From assembly GCF_020084865.1 (NCBI RefSeq), contig NZ_CP071953.1:1984001-2048000 (forward strand): a stretch of 64,000 nucleotides of DNA, read 5' to 3'. The notes beneath the pieces were generated by a model that had not been told where the DNA came from, did no database searches, and was given only the letters and a program-made list of their open reading frames with translations. This DNA comes from Candidatus Kaistella beijingensis. Its GTDB lineage: Bacteria > Bacteroidota > Bacteroidia > Flavobacteriales > Weeksellaceae. Both the position numbers and the translations under genes were made by a program. Shown here piece by piece: positions 16,312 to 25,729 of the stretch; positions within the stretch are counted from its first letter, which is position 1; every line of letters starts with the position of its first letter.

Positions 16312-18326
16312 TTTTTCGGAGTTATGTTTTTTAGTCTGAATCTTAATGAATCTCTTTTATAAATAAGTCGTGCTTTTAAGGTTTCGTTTTTCACGATTTT
16401 GATGCTGTCTTCCAACTGCATTATTTTTATAGAATCTTTATTGGGTTCTTTGTAGAGTCCCTTTCTTTTTAAATCAACCACCCATTGTCTTTTGTACTCA
16501 GGCATGAAGCTCGCATTGACCATTTTTTTGTACAGGTGTTCACGTTTCAAATCGCCTAATAAATATCTTTCGGCAATTACTGTCGCAGCCGGACCTGCCC
16601 AAGTTGCCCCGAATCCCGCATGCTCCATAACCGCGGCAACAACAATTTTAGGGTTCTCAGCCGGAGCAGCCAGAACGAAAATAGAGTTGTCTTTCCCTTG
16701 CGGAACTTGTGCAGTTCCCGTTTTTGCAATCATTGTAAAGTCGTTGGATTTTAAACCACGTGCTGTTCCCGCCAAAACCACTTTTTCCATTCCTTTGATG
16801 ATGGGCTCGAAATATTTGGGTTGAACCAAAGTTTTGTGTTTTACCTTAAATCTTGGATCCGGGTTTGGTTTTCCGTCAATCGCTTTTACGATATGAGGAG
16901 TGTAATACCAACCTCGGTTCACGATTGCCGCTGTTGCATTTGCCATTTGTAAGGGAGTCAACAAAACATCGCCTTGTCCCATTCCGTTGAAAATAGAACC
17001 GTTCATGGTGTAATCGTTGCTCCAATCTTTTTTCCCGCCGCTTCGTTTTTCATAAAATGCACCACTTGGAATTCTACCTTTTGAACCCACCGCCAAATCG
17101 TTGTTTAAAAATTCTCCGACTCCAAAACTGCTCATAATTTTTTTCCATTCATCAACACCTTTGGATGGATTTCCAGGATATTTGTTCATGATCGCAATAA
17201 AGGCATACGAAAAATAACAGTTACTCGAAACTTGAATCGCAGGAATCAATGGATCAGCTCCGCCGTGACCTTTAACTCTTAAACCTTTATAATTAAATCC
17301 TCTTCCACAAGGAAAAATGGTGTTTTCATCCATCACACCCATTTGTTGTGCTGCAGCAGCAGTCAACAATTTGAAAGTCGATCCGGGTGGATAAGCCGCT
17401 TGAACAGAACGGTCAAAAGTTGGACGGTTATTGTATATCGTGTCCATTTGAAGACGATATAAATTTTTGGTTTTTTCTGGGCCTGTAAAAAGATTTGGAT
17501 CAATATCGGGACCGGTTGCCATCACTAAAATTTCTCCATTTGAAGGGTCAAGTGCTACAATTGCTCCCTGTTTGTTGACCATCATTTCTTCCGCCATTCG
17601 CTGCAAATCGTAATCGATGGTCAAAGTGATATCTTTTCCTGTCACAACATCTTTATCCAAAGTGCCGTTTTTGTAGGGACCAATGCTTCTTAATTTAATA
17701 TCTTTTTGAATGTATTGTACTCCTTTAATCCCACGAAGTTCTTTCTCATAAGATTTTTCAACACCGGTTTTTCCGATGAAATCGCCAGGTAAATAGTAAA
17801 GTGAATCTTTCTTAATGTCGCTATCGTTTACTTCATTCGTATAACCCAAAAGATTTCCGGAAGTTGAAACTTCATATTGTCGCTGTGGTCTCGAAACGAT
17901 ATTAAAAGCGGGATATTTAAAGATTATTTCCTGAATTCGGGCAATTTCCTCCCGACTTAAATTTTTCATGAAAGTCATCGGAGTCAGTTTCGAATAATAT
18001 TTTTCTTTCTTAATGTCTTTAATTCTTTTAATGAAATCTGCTTTGTTGATTTTCATTAAATGACAAAAATCCAACGTATCAAAATCCGGCCGCATCAAAG
18101 CTTCTGTGAAGGAAATTTCATAAGAAGGCTGGTTTCCCACCATAATTTTCCCGTTTCGGTCGAAAATGACGCCGCGTTGCGGAATGATGTATTCGGTTTT
18201 AATGGAAGTATTTGCCGCGTTCAAGGCATATCGGTCAGTAAACAACTGTAAATAGGCGAGTCTTGCTATAAAAATTGCAGCAATAACGGCGAGAATAACG
18301 GTTATTTTTAAATATTGTGACTTCAT
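16308..18326 (-). CDS. mrdA: Penicillin-binding protein 2 (elongation-specific transpeptidase)
   Basis: 672 residues. One N-terminal membrane anchor (residues about 8-28), then the PBP dimerisation/pedestal domain (RGVIFDRNGKIMVGNQPSYE) and the transpeptidase domain: PPGSTFKL with the nucleophile Ser316 and Lys319, the SSN motif within VSSNCYF, and KTGTA near residue 535. A C-terminal basic tail of about 60 residues follows. Cross-links new wall material for the elongasome. A 118-bp gap with a weak TTAATGG hairpin (18385-18406) separates it from mreD; no clear promoter was found there. Confidence 0.95.
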   Translation of the reverse strand: MKSQYLKITVILAVIAAIFIARLAYLQLFTDRYALNAANTSIKTEYIIPQRGVIFDRNGKIMVGNQPSYEISFTEALMRPDFDTLDFCHLMKINKADFIKRIKDIKKEKYYSKLTPMTFMKNLSREEIARIQEIIFKYPAFNIVSRPQRQYEVSTSGNLLGYTNEVNDSDIKKDSLYYLPGDFIGKTGVEKSYEKELRGIKGVQYIQKDIKLRSIGPYKNGTLDKDVVTGKDITLTIDYDLQRMAEEMMVNKQGAIVALDPSNGEILVMATGPDIDPNLFTGPEKTKNLYRLQMDTIYNNRPTFDRSVQAAYPPGSTFKLLTAAAAQQMGVMDENTIFPCGRGFNYKGLRVKGHGGADPLIPAIQVSSNCYFSYAFIAIMNKYPGNPSKGVDEWKKIMSSFGVGEFLNNDLAVGSKGRIPSGAFYEKRSGGKKDWSNDYTMNGSIFNGMGQGDVLLTPLQMANATAAIVNRGWYYTPHIVKAIDGKPNPDPRFKVKHKTLVQPKYFEPIIKGMEKVVLAGTARGLKSNDFTMIAKTGTAQVPQGKDNSIFVLAAPAENPKIVVAAVMEHAGFGATWAGPAATVIAERYLLGDLKREHLYKKMVNASFMPEYKRQWVVDLKRKGLYKEPNKDSIKIMQLEDSIKIVKNETLKARLIYKRDSLRFRLKNITPKK

Positions 18327-18444
18327 TAAATTATGGTTTTTTCAACCAAATTAGAGAAATAAAAATCTTTACAATCTTAACTTTCTTAATGGCAAAAATT
18401 CCATTAAAGTTTGTGACTATTTCAAAGTATTGTTACTATAAATT

Positions 18445-18951
18445 TTAGATTCTTTGCTTAATCCTAAAAGCCAAAGCGTACATCAGGATAAATATAAAGG
18501 AAATCCCGCTCGTTGCCAAAACATTCAGAAATATTTCGAAAAAACGGCTGAATTTGAAAAACTCGATATACTGCACCAACAATTGATGGAAGAAAATACT
18601 CGATGCGATGAAGAGCAAAAACTGCGTCCACTGCAAACTCTGAAAAGAAAAGAAATCCGTGGAAGTATCGGTAGAAGTTCGGAAAATCAAGGTTCTAAAA
18701 TAGGCTATAATTGTGGTTGCAAAAGCATTGATTCCCCAAGTGTAAAGAAACGCATCAATCGACAAACCGAGCATAAAACTCAACGCCAAAAACTGAAACC
18801 TATTTCTGAAAAACGGATAAAACATCACAAAAACGGGATAAAGAACCGGTGTATATTTCCCGAAAAGCGTAATTCTGTTCAGCACAAAAATTTGCAGTGC
18901 CACAAGAAAAACAATCATCAAGATGTCGGTAAAAAGTGTTCTGCTTATCAT
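18445..18951 (-). CDS. mreD: Rod shape-determining protein MreD
   Basis: 168 residues, five hydrophobic segments, very short loops; identity rests on order and the typical MreD profile (ALSFMLGLSIDAFLYTWGIN). Inner-membrane component that links MreC with MreB. It overlaps mreC by four bases (ATGA). Confidence 0.88.
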   Translation of the reverse strand: MISRTLFTDILMIVFLVALQIFVLNRITLFGKYTPVLYPVFVMFYPFFRNRFQFLALSFMLGLSIDAFLYTWGINAFATTIIAYFRTLIFRTSTDTSTDFFSFQSLQWTQFLLFIASSIFFHQLLVQYIEFFKFSRFFEIFLNVLATSGISFIFILMYALAFRIKQRI

Positions 18952-19799
18952 TTTTCTCTTTTAATTGTTGCCTGCAAAGTATCTTGAATTCTACTTACTT
19001 CTGCTTTTTTCAAGCTTTTTACTACGTAAACTTTGCTCAAATTCCCCATCTTTTCACTCAACTCTACGGCAATATCCCAAAAACCTGTTTTGCTGTCGAC
19101 TTCATAGCCTGAAATTCTTCCAATCATCACTCCTCTTGGGAAAATGGCTGATTTTCCGTCGGTTACAACGGTGTCGCCAATTTGAAGCGGAACATATTTA
19201 GGAACATCCGATAAATGCATCGTTCGAGAATCGTCTCCTCGCCAAGTCAAAGTTCCAAAATATCCCGATTTTTTCAGCGCGGCATTGATTTTAATTTTAT
19301 CCAAACTTAAAACCGATTGAACCAAAGCATAAGAATCGGTAGTATTAATAACGATTCCTGCAATTCCTTTCGGCGCCATGACGCCCATTTTCGGCATTAC
19401 TCCGTCTCGTTTACCTCGATTGATGGTGAAATAATTGTCTTTTCTGTTTATGCTGTTGAAAATAATTTCGCCATCCACGAAAGTGTAGATTTGTCCGCCA
19501 CCGATTGTGTCGTGAACCTTTCTAAATTGTGGGATTTCCGACGTTCCTTTTCCGTAAACTTGCTCCATTAAAACTTTGTTTTGGGCAACAAGCTGTTCGT
19601 TGATTTGCTTGAGTTTCAGGTAAGAAGCACCTTCATCAATATATCCCGAAACCCACGAATTGAATGCGGCAGTTTGTGCGGCAATCCACGACTGCTGCAT
19701 CGAGTTTCTGCTGAAAATCAATACCAAAGCAATGAGCTGCAGGAATATAAAGAAGACGAACAAACCGTTCTTCGAAAATAATCTCAGCAAAAATCCCAT
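18948..19799 (-). CDS. mreC: Rod shape-determining protein MreC
   Basis: 283 residues: one N-terminal transmembrane helix (residues 11-29), a coiled-coil stretch (EGASYLKLKQINEQLVAQNK in the 60-85 region) and the periplasmic double beta-barrel (DNYFTINRGKRDGV, then GIAGIVINTTDSYALV). The family scaffolds RodA/PBP2. It follows mreB after 26 bases. Confidence 0.95.
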   Translation of the reverse strand: MGFLLRLFSKNGLFVFFIFLQLIALVLIFSRNSMQQSWIAAQTAAFNSWVSGYIDEGASYLKLKQINEQLVAQNKVLMEQVYGKGTSEIPQFRKVHDTIGGGQIYTFVDGEIIFNSINRKDNYFTINRGKRDGVMPKMGVMAPKGIAGIVINTTDSYALVQSVLSLDKIKINAALKKSGYFGTLTWRGDDSRTMHLSDVPKYVPLQIGDTVVTDGKSAIFPRGVMIGRISGYEVDSKTGFWDIAVELSEKMGNLSKVYVVKSLKKAEVSRIQDTLQATIKREK

Positions 19800-19825
19800 C
19801 AGTGAATGTCGTAAAAGTTAACGGT

Positions 19826-20851
19826 TTATTTTATCAGGAAGTTGAATTTATCCATGTTTTTCAAAGCGATTCCGGTACCGCGAACTACGGCTCTCAAAGG
19901 ATCTTCCGCTACGAAAACAGGTAGTCCTGTTTTCTTGTGAAGTCTGTCCGCAAGTCCACGAAGAAGCGCACCACCACCTGCAAGATAAATTCCTGTTTTG
20001 TAAATATCTGCAGCCAATTCCGGCGGAGTTAAGGATAAAGTTTCCATCACTGCATCCTCAATTCTGATGATGGATTTGTCCAAAGCACGCGCGATTTCCT
20101 TGTAGTTCACCATAATTTCTTTTGGTTTCCCTGTAATTAAATCACGTCCTTGAACCGGAATGTCCTCGATCTCAACATCCAATTCCTCGATAGCGGAACC
20201 AACTTCGATTTTTACCCTTTCAGCGGTTCTTTCACCGATGTATAAATTGTGGTGTGTTCTTAAATAATAAGCAATATCGTTGGTGAAAACGTCGCCCGCA
20301 ATTTTTACGGATTTGTCGCAAACGATTCCTCCTAAAGCAACTACGGCGATTTCTGTTGTTCCACCACCGATGTCGATGATCATGTTACCTTCAGGTTTTT
20401 GCACGTCGATTCCCACACCGATTGCTGCAGCCATTGGTTCATAAATCAAACGAACTTCTTTAGCATTTACTTTTTGGGCAGAATCACGGACCGCACGTTT
20501 TTCAACTTCGGTAATTCCCGATGGAATACAGATAACGATTTTTAAAGTCGGCTGAAAAAGTTTTCCTTTAATTCCCGGAATTTGTTTGATGAATTCCTTG
20601 ATCATGTGTTCAGATGCGTGGAAATCAGCGATTACGCCGTCTTTCAAAGGTCTGATTGTTTTAATGTCTTCGTGGGTTTTCCCCTGCATGTGTTTTGCTT
20701 TTTCACCTACTGCAATTGGTTTCCCTGTAGATCTTTCGATTGCCACGATCGACGGTTGGTCGATCACAATCTTGTTATTATGTATAATTAGTGTGTTCGC
20801 TGTTCCCAAGTCTATCGCAATATCCTGCGTGAACATATCAAATAACCCCAT
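19826..20851 (-). CDS. mreB: Rod shape-determining protein MreB (bacterial actin)
   Basis: 341 residues, standard MreB length. Actin-fold phosphate loops IAIDLGTANTLI (residues 10-21) and IDIGGGTTEIAV (near 160), connecting motif AGGGALLRGL near 292. Forms membrane-associated filaments that steer lateral wall synthesis. First gene of the five-gene unit. Promoter and dyad are described separately. Confidence 0.97.
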   Translation of the reverse strand: MGLFDMFTQDIAIDLGTANTLIIHNNKIVIDQPSIVAIERSTGKPIAVGEKAKHMQGKTHEDIKTIRPLKDGVIADFHASEHMIKEFIKQIPGIKGKLFQPTLKIVICIPSGITEVEKRAVRDSAQKVNAKEVRLIYEPMAAAIGVGIDVQKPEGNMIIDIGGGTTEIAVVALGGIVCDKSVKIAGDVFTNDIAYYLRTHHNLYIGERTAERVKIEVGSAIEELDVEIEDIPVQGRDLITGKPKEIMVNYKEIARALDKSIIRIEDAVMETLSLTPPELAADIYKTGIYLAGGGALLRGLADRLHKKTGLPVFVAEDPLRAVVRGTGIALKNMDKFNFLIK

Positions 20852-20876
20852 TTTTCTGCTAATTTTTTAAAGTGTA

Positions 20877-20884
20877 CAAAGATA
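20877..20884 (-). promoter_or_regulatory. -7 promoter element of the mre operon
   Basis: TATCTTTG on the minus strand, 25 bases before the mreB ATG. Confidence 0.7.
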
Positions 20885-20888
20885 TAAA

Positions 20889-20905
20889 TTTAGAACCGTT
20901 CTAAA
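20889..20905. promoter_or_regulatory. Perfect dyad in the mreB promoter spacer
   Basis: TTTAGAAC and GTTCTAAA separated by one C. It lies four bases upstream of the mreB -7 element, inside the -33/-7 spacer, the position expected of a repressor operator. No regulator identified. Confidence 0.5.
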
Positions 20906-20984
20906 AATTTGATTTCAAATAAATTCCGTTAAATTTTTATTAAAGTTCACGGATCTTCTACTATAACTTTTTAATGGTGAGAAT

Positions 20985-21009
20985 ATTTGATTTCAATTGA
21001 AAATCAAAT
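20985..21009. other. Inverted repeat between mreB and hemA
   Basis: ATTTGATTT and AAATCAAAT (9-bp arms, 7-base centre) with an inner palindrome TTTCAATTGAAA. The rest of the 299-bp divergent region is AT-rich; no gene was seen in it. Confidence 0.4.
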
Positions 21010-21132
21010 GACGAAATGGTTTTTTTAAAAAGCTGGAATCATCATAGAAAGCGAAACTGATTTTTTCTTTTCCAATAGATTTCACTGATAATCTTCATAT
21101 TCCGCGCCTTTCTTTTATTCAATATAAAGTCT

Positions 21133-21140
21133 TAAATTTG
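21133..21140 (+). promoter_or_regulatory. -7 promoter element of hemA
   Basis: TAAATTTG followed by C, exact consensus, only 10 bases before the hemA ATG, so the mRNA leader should be no more than about six bases. Confidence 0.68.
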
Positions 21141-21150
21141 CGGTTGCTTT

Positions 21151-22425
21151 ATGAACACGGATAAAAATCTACACAAAACTTCTAATTTCGCTGTGTTAAG
21201 CATCAGTTTTGAAAAAGCCGATGCCGAAACAAGGGGGAAATTTGCTTTTTTTGATGAGAATATTAAAAATTTTGTCAACGAAATTCATGACGAGAATTTG
21301 GGTGACGCGTTCGTGGTTTCTACCTGCAACCGAACCGAAATTTACACGACAACTCCGAATTACCTTTTGATTGCGGAACTTTACTGCAAAACAATCGGCG
21401 TGAGTTTAACGGAATTCATGAAGTATGTGAATATTCTGAAACACGAGGAAGCGCTCAATCACCTTTTCCGTGTTGCTGCAGGTTTGGAAAGTCAGATTAT
21501 TGGTGATTTCGAAATTATAGGACAGATTAAAAATGCTTATCACCGTTTCAAAAAAGAAAAACAAAACTCGAACCCATTTTTGGAAAGAGCCATTAATTCC
21601 GCCATTCAAATTTCAAAAAGAATCAAGAATGAGACGGGAATTTCCAACGGAGCAGCTTCGGTTTCTTACGCAGCGGTGCATTATATTTTAAAAAATCAAA
21701 CTCAGATTTCCGACAAAAATATTTTGCTTTTGGGAGTGGGTGAAATTGGACAAAATACGGTTGAAAATTTGGTAAAACACGTTTACAAACCGAAAGTAAA
21801 AATTGCCAACAGAAGCTCCGACAAAGCGGAAAAAATTGCAGAAAAATATAAAATTCCACACATCGAATTTGCTGATTTTAATAACGAACTCAAAAAAACC
21901 GATATTCTGATTGTCGCAACAGGAGCGCAACATCCCATCATCAACAAAACCCATTTCCCAAATGGAAAGGAAACTTTGGTGATAGATTTGTCGATTCCAA
22001 ACAATGTGGAAAAAAACATAACCGAAAATCAAAACGTAAGTTTGGTAGATGTGGACGAACTTTCACTGCACATCAGCGAAACGATGGTTCAAAGGCAGAA
22101 GGAAATTCCGAAAGCCGAAGAAATTATCAAGGAAATGACCAAGGATTTCTTGGAATGGGAAAAGAAAAGAAAACTCGCTCCAAACATCCATCATTTCAAG
22201 GCTGTTCTGAAAAATATGGAGCGCAACGAAATGCACAACATCCACAAAAAACACAAATATGTTGATGTGAATGACATGCAGCTTTCGGAGAAAATGATAC
22301 AGAAAATCACCAACCGTTTCGCAAAATATATCATCGACAATCCGTGGAAAGCAGAAGAAATTAGCAAGTTAATGCACGAAATTTTCGTGGAACAACCCAA
22401 TAAGGAATTCAATGAGAAGCATTAA
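21151..22425 (+). CDS. hemA: Glutamyl-tRNA reductase
   Basis: 424 residues. Reduces Glu-tRNA to glutamate-1-semialdehyde, first step of C5 haem synthesis. STCNRTEIY carries the catalytic Cys59. The NADPH-binding domain begins at ILLLGVGEIGQNTVENL (near 190), and the C-terminal helical dimerisation domain follows WEKKRKLAP. Overlaps hemC by 14 bases. No hemB or hemL is in the window. Confidence 0.97.
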   Translation: MNTDKNLHKTSNFAVLSISFEKADAETRGKFAFFDENIKNFVNEIHDENLGDAFVVSTCNRTEIYTTTPNYLLIAELYCKTIGVSLTEFMKYVNILKHEEALNHLFRVAAGLESQIIGDFEIIGQIKNAYHRFKKEKQNSNPFLERAINSAIQISKRIKNETGISNGAASVSYAAVHYILKNQTQISDKNILLLGVGEIGQNTVENLVKHVYKPKVKIANRSSDKAEKIAEKYKIPHIEFADFNNELKKTDILIVATGAQHPIINKTHFPNGKETLVIDLSIPNNVEKNITENQNVSLVDVDELSLHISETMVQRQKEIPKAEEIIKEMTKDFLEWEKKRKLAPNIHHFKAVLKNMERNEMHNIHKKHKYVDVNDMQLSEKMIQKITNRFAKYIIDNPWKAEEISKLMHEIFVEQPNKEFNEKH

Positions 22426-23323
22426 AATCGGAACCCGAAATTCGCCGCTCGCACTATGGCAAGCCCGTGAAGTCGCAAAAAATTTACAGAACAGAAATTA
22501 TAAAACGGAAATCACGCCCATTGTTTCAACGGGTGATAAAAATTTGACGCAGCCGCTTTATTCATTGGGAATTACTGGGATTTTCACCAAAGATTTAGAC
22601 ATTGCTTTATTGAATAACGAAGTTGATATTGCCGTTCATTCCTTAAAAGATATTCCAACCGAACTTCCTGAAAATGTGGAAATTATTGCGGTTTTAAAGC
22701 GTGATTTTCCCCAGGATATTTTGGTTCGAAGAAAAGGCGCAGAAAATCTTGAACTAAAAGATTTGAAAGTCGCGACGAGTTCCCTCCGAAGAAGAGCATT
22801 TTGGTTAAAAGAATTTCCCCAAGCTCAATTTTCCGACATTCGTGGAAATGTTCAAACCCGATTGAGAAAGTTGGAAGAAGAAGATTTCGACGCCACACTT
22901 TTTTCTTTGGCGGCTATTGAAAGAATAAGCTTAGTAGTTGATTATGAGTTCCTTCCGATGATGATTTCCGCTCCTGCACAAGGAGTTGTGGCGATTACGG
23001 CAAGAAAGGATGACGAGGAAATCCAGGAAATTTTTGAAGAAATCAATCACCTTCCGACCCAAATTTGCGTTGATATTGAAAGAAGTTTTCTGAACACTTT
23101 GGAAGGCGGCTGTACTGCGCCAATTGGGGCTTTTGCCGAAATGAACGATAAAAATGAAATCCGCTTTCAAGGAAGATTATGTTCGTTGGACGGAAAAAAC
23201 TGTATCGAAACCGACGAAATTTTCCTTTGGGAAGAAGGCAAAAATTTTGGAAAGAATTTGGCTGAGAAACTTTTGGAAAACGGCGGAAGAGAATTGATGG
23301 CCGAAATAAAAACACACCTGTAA
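22412..23323 (+). CDS. hemC: Hydroxymethylbilane synthase (porphobilinogen deaminase)
   Basis: 303 residues. IKIGTRNSPLALWQA at the N-terminus and HSLKDIPTELPE are family signatures. Cys234 in LEGGCTAPIG carries the dipyrromethane cofactor. Starts inside the end of hemA, so translation is probably coupled. Confidence 0.97.
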   Translation: MRSIKIGTRNSPLALWQAREVAKNLQNRNYKTEITPIVSTGDKNLTQPLYSLGITGIFTKDLDIALLNNEVDIAVHSLKDIPTELPENVEIIAVLKRDFPQDILVRRKGAENLELKDLKVATSSLRRRAFWLKEFPQAQFSDIRGNVQTRLRKLEEEDFDATLFSLAAIERISLVVDYEFLPMMISAPAQGVVAITARKDDEEIQEIFEEINHLPTQICVDIERSFLNTLEGGCTAPIGAFAEMNDKNEIRFQGRLCSLDGKNCIETDEIFLWEEGKNFGKNLAEKLLENGGRELMAEIKTHL

Positions 23324-23367
23324 ACCCGAGATTTATCAACAGTTACATTTTTCATACACTTCAATTC

Positions 23368-24042
23368 ATGAAAATATTATTCACAAAAAAGCTTAATGAA
23401 AAACAGGTTTCCGAGAAATTGGGAAATGGTTTTTCATGTGATTTTGTGGAGGTTATCAAAATTAACCATAAAGAAGTTCGTCCGTTCGACTTGGAAAATT
23501 ACTCGTTGATTTTTACTTCGGTAAATGGAGTGGACGCTTTTTTTGCTAATGGTTTTAAACCCGATGAAAATTTCATGGACAAACATTTTAACAAAATTTA
23601 TTGCGTCGGGAAAAAGACAAAAGCGCGATTGAGAAAATACGGTTTCGGTGTTTTTAAACTGAAAAAAAATGCCAAAGAACTTTCCGAGTTTATCGTTGAA
23701 AATTGTGCAAAAGAAAGGTTCATCCATTTTTGTGGAAATTTGGCGTTGGATATTTTGCAGAAAAAATTGCCGCTTCAAAACGTCGAATATCGAAAAGTGG
23801 TGGTGTACGAAACCGAACTTCTCTATCCTAAAGTGGAGCACCAATACGACGCAGTTGCATTTTTTTCGCCAAGTGGAGTTAGAAGTTTTGTGCAACATAA
23901 TTTGTTGAATTTCAGCAAGATATTTTCAATTGGTGAAACAACCACTTCGGAAATCGGCAAGTTTACCGATAAAGGAGTGTTCACCGGAAAAGATAATGAT
24001 TTAGCAGCTTTACTCCAATTAATCAAAGTGGAAGGCAAATAA
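23368..24042 (+). CDS. hemD: Uroporphyrinogen-III synthase
   Basis: 224 residues. Fast-evolving family; recognised by FTSVNGVDAFF, YCVGKKTKARLRKYGF, FCGNLALDILQ, and FFSPSGVRSFVQ, FSIGETTTSEI near the C-terminus, plus position between hemC and hemE. Closes the tetrapyrrole ring with inversion of ring D. Confidence 0.9.
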   Translation: MKILFTKKLNEKQVSEKLGNGFSCDFVEVIKINHKEVRPFDLENYSLIFTSVNGVDAFFANGFKPDENFMDKHFNKIYCVGKKTKARLRKYGFGVFKLKKNAKELSEFIVENCAKERFIHFCGNLALDILQKKLPLQNVEYRKVVVYETELLYPKVEHQYDAVAFFSPSGVRSFVQHNLLNFSKIFSIGETTTSEIGKFTDKGVFTGKDNDLAALLQLIKVEGK

Positions 24043-24097
24043 AAAATTAGAAATTTCTATAATGAATAGGAAATTTCAAAAACTTAAATAAGTAGAA

Positions 24098-25126
24098 ATG
24101 ATTAAGAACGACCTGTATTTAAAGGCATTGCGAGGAGAAACCGTGGAAAGACCACCGGTTTGGATGATGAGACAAGCGGGAAGATTTTTACCCGAATTTC
24201 GTGCAATGCGCGATGAATACGACTTTTTCACAAGATGTAGAACTCCGGAACTTGCTGCAGAAATCACGATGATGCCAATTCGAAGATATCCTTTGGATGC
24301 CGCGATTTTGTTTTCAGATATATTGGTGGTTCCACAAGCAATGGGAATCGATTTTAAAATGGTGGATTCCATCGGACCTTGGTTGGAAACGCCAATTCGT
24401 ACCGCAGAACAAGTTCAGAATATTGAAGTTCCTAATGTTAATGATACTTTGGGATATGTTTTCGATGCGATTGAATTGACGCTTCAAAAACTCGACAACG
24501 AAATTCCTTTGATTGGTTTTGCCGGTTCGCCGTGGACAATCCTTTGCTATTGCGTGGAAGGAAAAGGCTCGAAAGCGTTCGATATCGCGAAATCTTTCTG
24601 TTTCCAAAATCCTGAAGCAGCACATTTATTATTGCAAAAAATTACCGATACCACGATTGCTTACTTGAAAAGAAAAGTGGAGAAAGGGGTTTCCGCAGTT
24701 CAGGTTTTCGATTCTTGGGGCGGAATGTTGTCACCGGAAGATTATCAGGAATTTTCATGGAAATACATCAACCAAATCGTGGAAGCACTGTCGCCATTAA
24801 CTCACGTGATCGTTTTCGGAAAGGGTTGTTGGTTCGCTTTGGAAGAAATGACGTTGTCAAAAGTTTCCGCTTTAGGAGTTGATTGGACCATTCGCCCTGA
24901 ATTTGCAAGAGTTTTAACGAATCACACCATGACTTTGCAAGGGAATTTTGATCCTGCAAGATTGCATTCATCGCCAGAAACCATCAAGAAAATGGTGAAC
25001 GAAATGATCAACCGTTTCGGAAAAGACAAATATATCGCAAATCTTGGCCACGGAATTTTACCAAATATTCCATTGGAAAATGCGGAAGCGTTTATTCGTG
25101 CGGTGGTGGATTGGAAGCCGAATTAG
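24098..25126 (+). CDS. hemE: Uroporphyrinogen decarboxylase
   Basis: 342 residues. [18 protein letters not shown] (residues about 18-35) is the N-terminal signature. [12 protein letters not shown] includes the catalytic Asp, and GFAGSPWT the second signature. Converts uroporphyrinogen III to coproporphyrinogen III. Last gene of the hem cluster. Confidence 0.97.
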   Translation: MIKNDLYLKALRGETVERPPVWMMRQAGRFLPEFRAMRDEYDFFTRCRTPELAAEITMMPIRRYPLDAAILFSDILVVPQAMGIDFKMVDSIGPWLETPIRTAEQVQNIEVPNVNDTLGYVFDAIELTLQKLDNEIPLIGFAGSPWTILCYCVEGKGSKAFDIAKSFCFQNPEAAHLLLQKITDTTIAYLKRKVEKGVSAVQVFDSWGGMLSPEDYQEFSWKYINQIVEALSPLTHVIVFGKGCWFALEEMTLSKVSALGVDWTIRPEFARVLTNHTMTLQGNFDPARLHSSPETIKKMVNEMINRFGKDKYIANLGHGILPNIPLENAEAFIRAVVDWKPN

Positions 25127-25135
25127 GAGAATCTT

Positions 25136-25156
25136 GGCGCGAGCGAAGCGAGCGCC
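25136..25156. repeat. GC-rich imperfect palindrome after hemE
   Basis: Arms GGCGC (25136-25140) and GCGCC (25152-25156) enclose GA-GC-GAA-GC-GA, so the inner part is again GCGAAGC with two opposed GA dinucleotides that can form tandem sheared G-A pairs. Much more GC-rich than its surroundings. Confidence 0.55.
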
Positions 25157-25178
25157 GAAAAGAGTTTTAAGAAATTTT

Positions 25179-25214
25179 TTGAACACGTCATTTTGGCGTG
25201 TTCAACTTTTTTAT
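25179..25214 (+). terminator. Intrinsic terminator of hemE
   Basis: TTGAACACG pairs with CGTGTTCAA (25197-25205), then C and six T. The T run overlaps the stop codon of the convergent acetyltransferase gene. Confidence 0.82.
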
Positions 25215-25729
25215 CGCTTTTCAATTTCATAATACAGCAATTCCTCGTCATCATCCGGAAGCCGAACCTTTTTCTGAAATTTCAAGCCCAATTTTTCAAT
25301 CAGTTTTTGTGAAGAAATATTTTCTTTGGTCGTGATTGCTGAAACTTTCTTTAAACCAAATTCTTTAAATCCAATTTCTAATAATTTTGAAGCCGATTCA
25401 AAACCGTAACCTTTTCCTTCAAATTCGGGCAAAAAACTGAAGCCGATATCGTGAACATCCAAACCATCCCGTTCGAAAATTCCAACGCCGCCGATTTTCT
25501 TTCCGTCATCTTTTTTGGTAATCAAAAAGTTTCCGTAACCAAGTCTTTCCATTTGAGGAAGAAACCTGTTTTTGATATAGTTTTCCGCATCTTCAAGCGT
25601 TTTGATATTTCGGTCACCAATAAATTTGATAAAGTTCGGCGAATTGTACAACTCAAAAATAAGTGGTGAATCCTCGACTGACATTGGAGTTAAAACAAGC
25701 CTTTCCGTTTCAATTTTTTTATTCTCCAT
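25211..25729 (-). CDS. GNAT-family N-acetyltransferase (RimJ/RimL type)
   Basis: 172 residues. ETERLVLTPMSVEDSPLIFE is the usual start of RimJ/RimL-type GNATs; the acetyl-CoA loop is FLPEFEGKGYGFESASKLL (Q/RxxGxG variant), followed by VSAITTKENISSQKLIEKLG. Acceptor is unknown. Start overlaps the stop of the upstream gene by one base. Confidence 0.9.
   Translation of the reverse strand: MENKKIETERLVLTPMSVEDSPLIFELYNSPNFIKFIGDRNIKTLEDAENYIKNRFLPQMERLGYGNFLITKKDDGKKIGGVGIFERDGLDVHDIGFSFLPEFEGKGYGFESASKLLEIGFKEFGLKKVSAITTKENISSQKLIEKLGLKFQKKVRLPDDDEELLYYEIEKR

Noticed and set aside
18454..18987. 177-residue + strand frame
   Set aside because: Antisense to mreD over its whole length; composition (Gln/Lys/Cys-rich) is not protein-like and mreD is certain.
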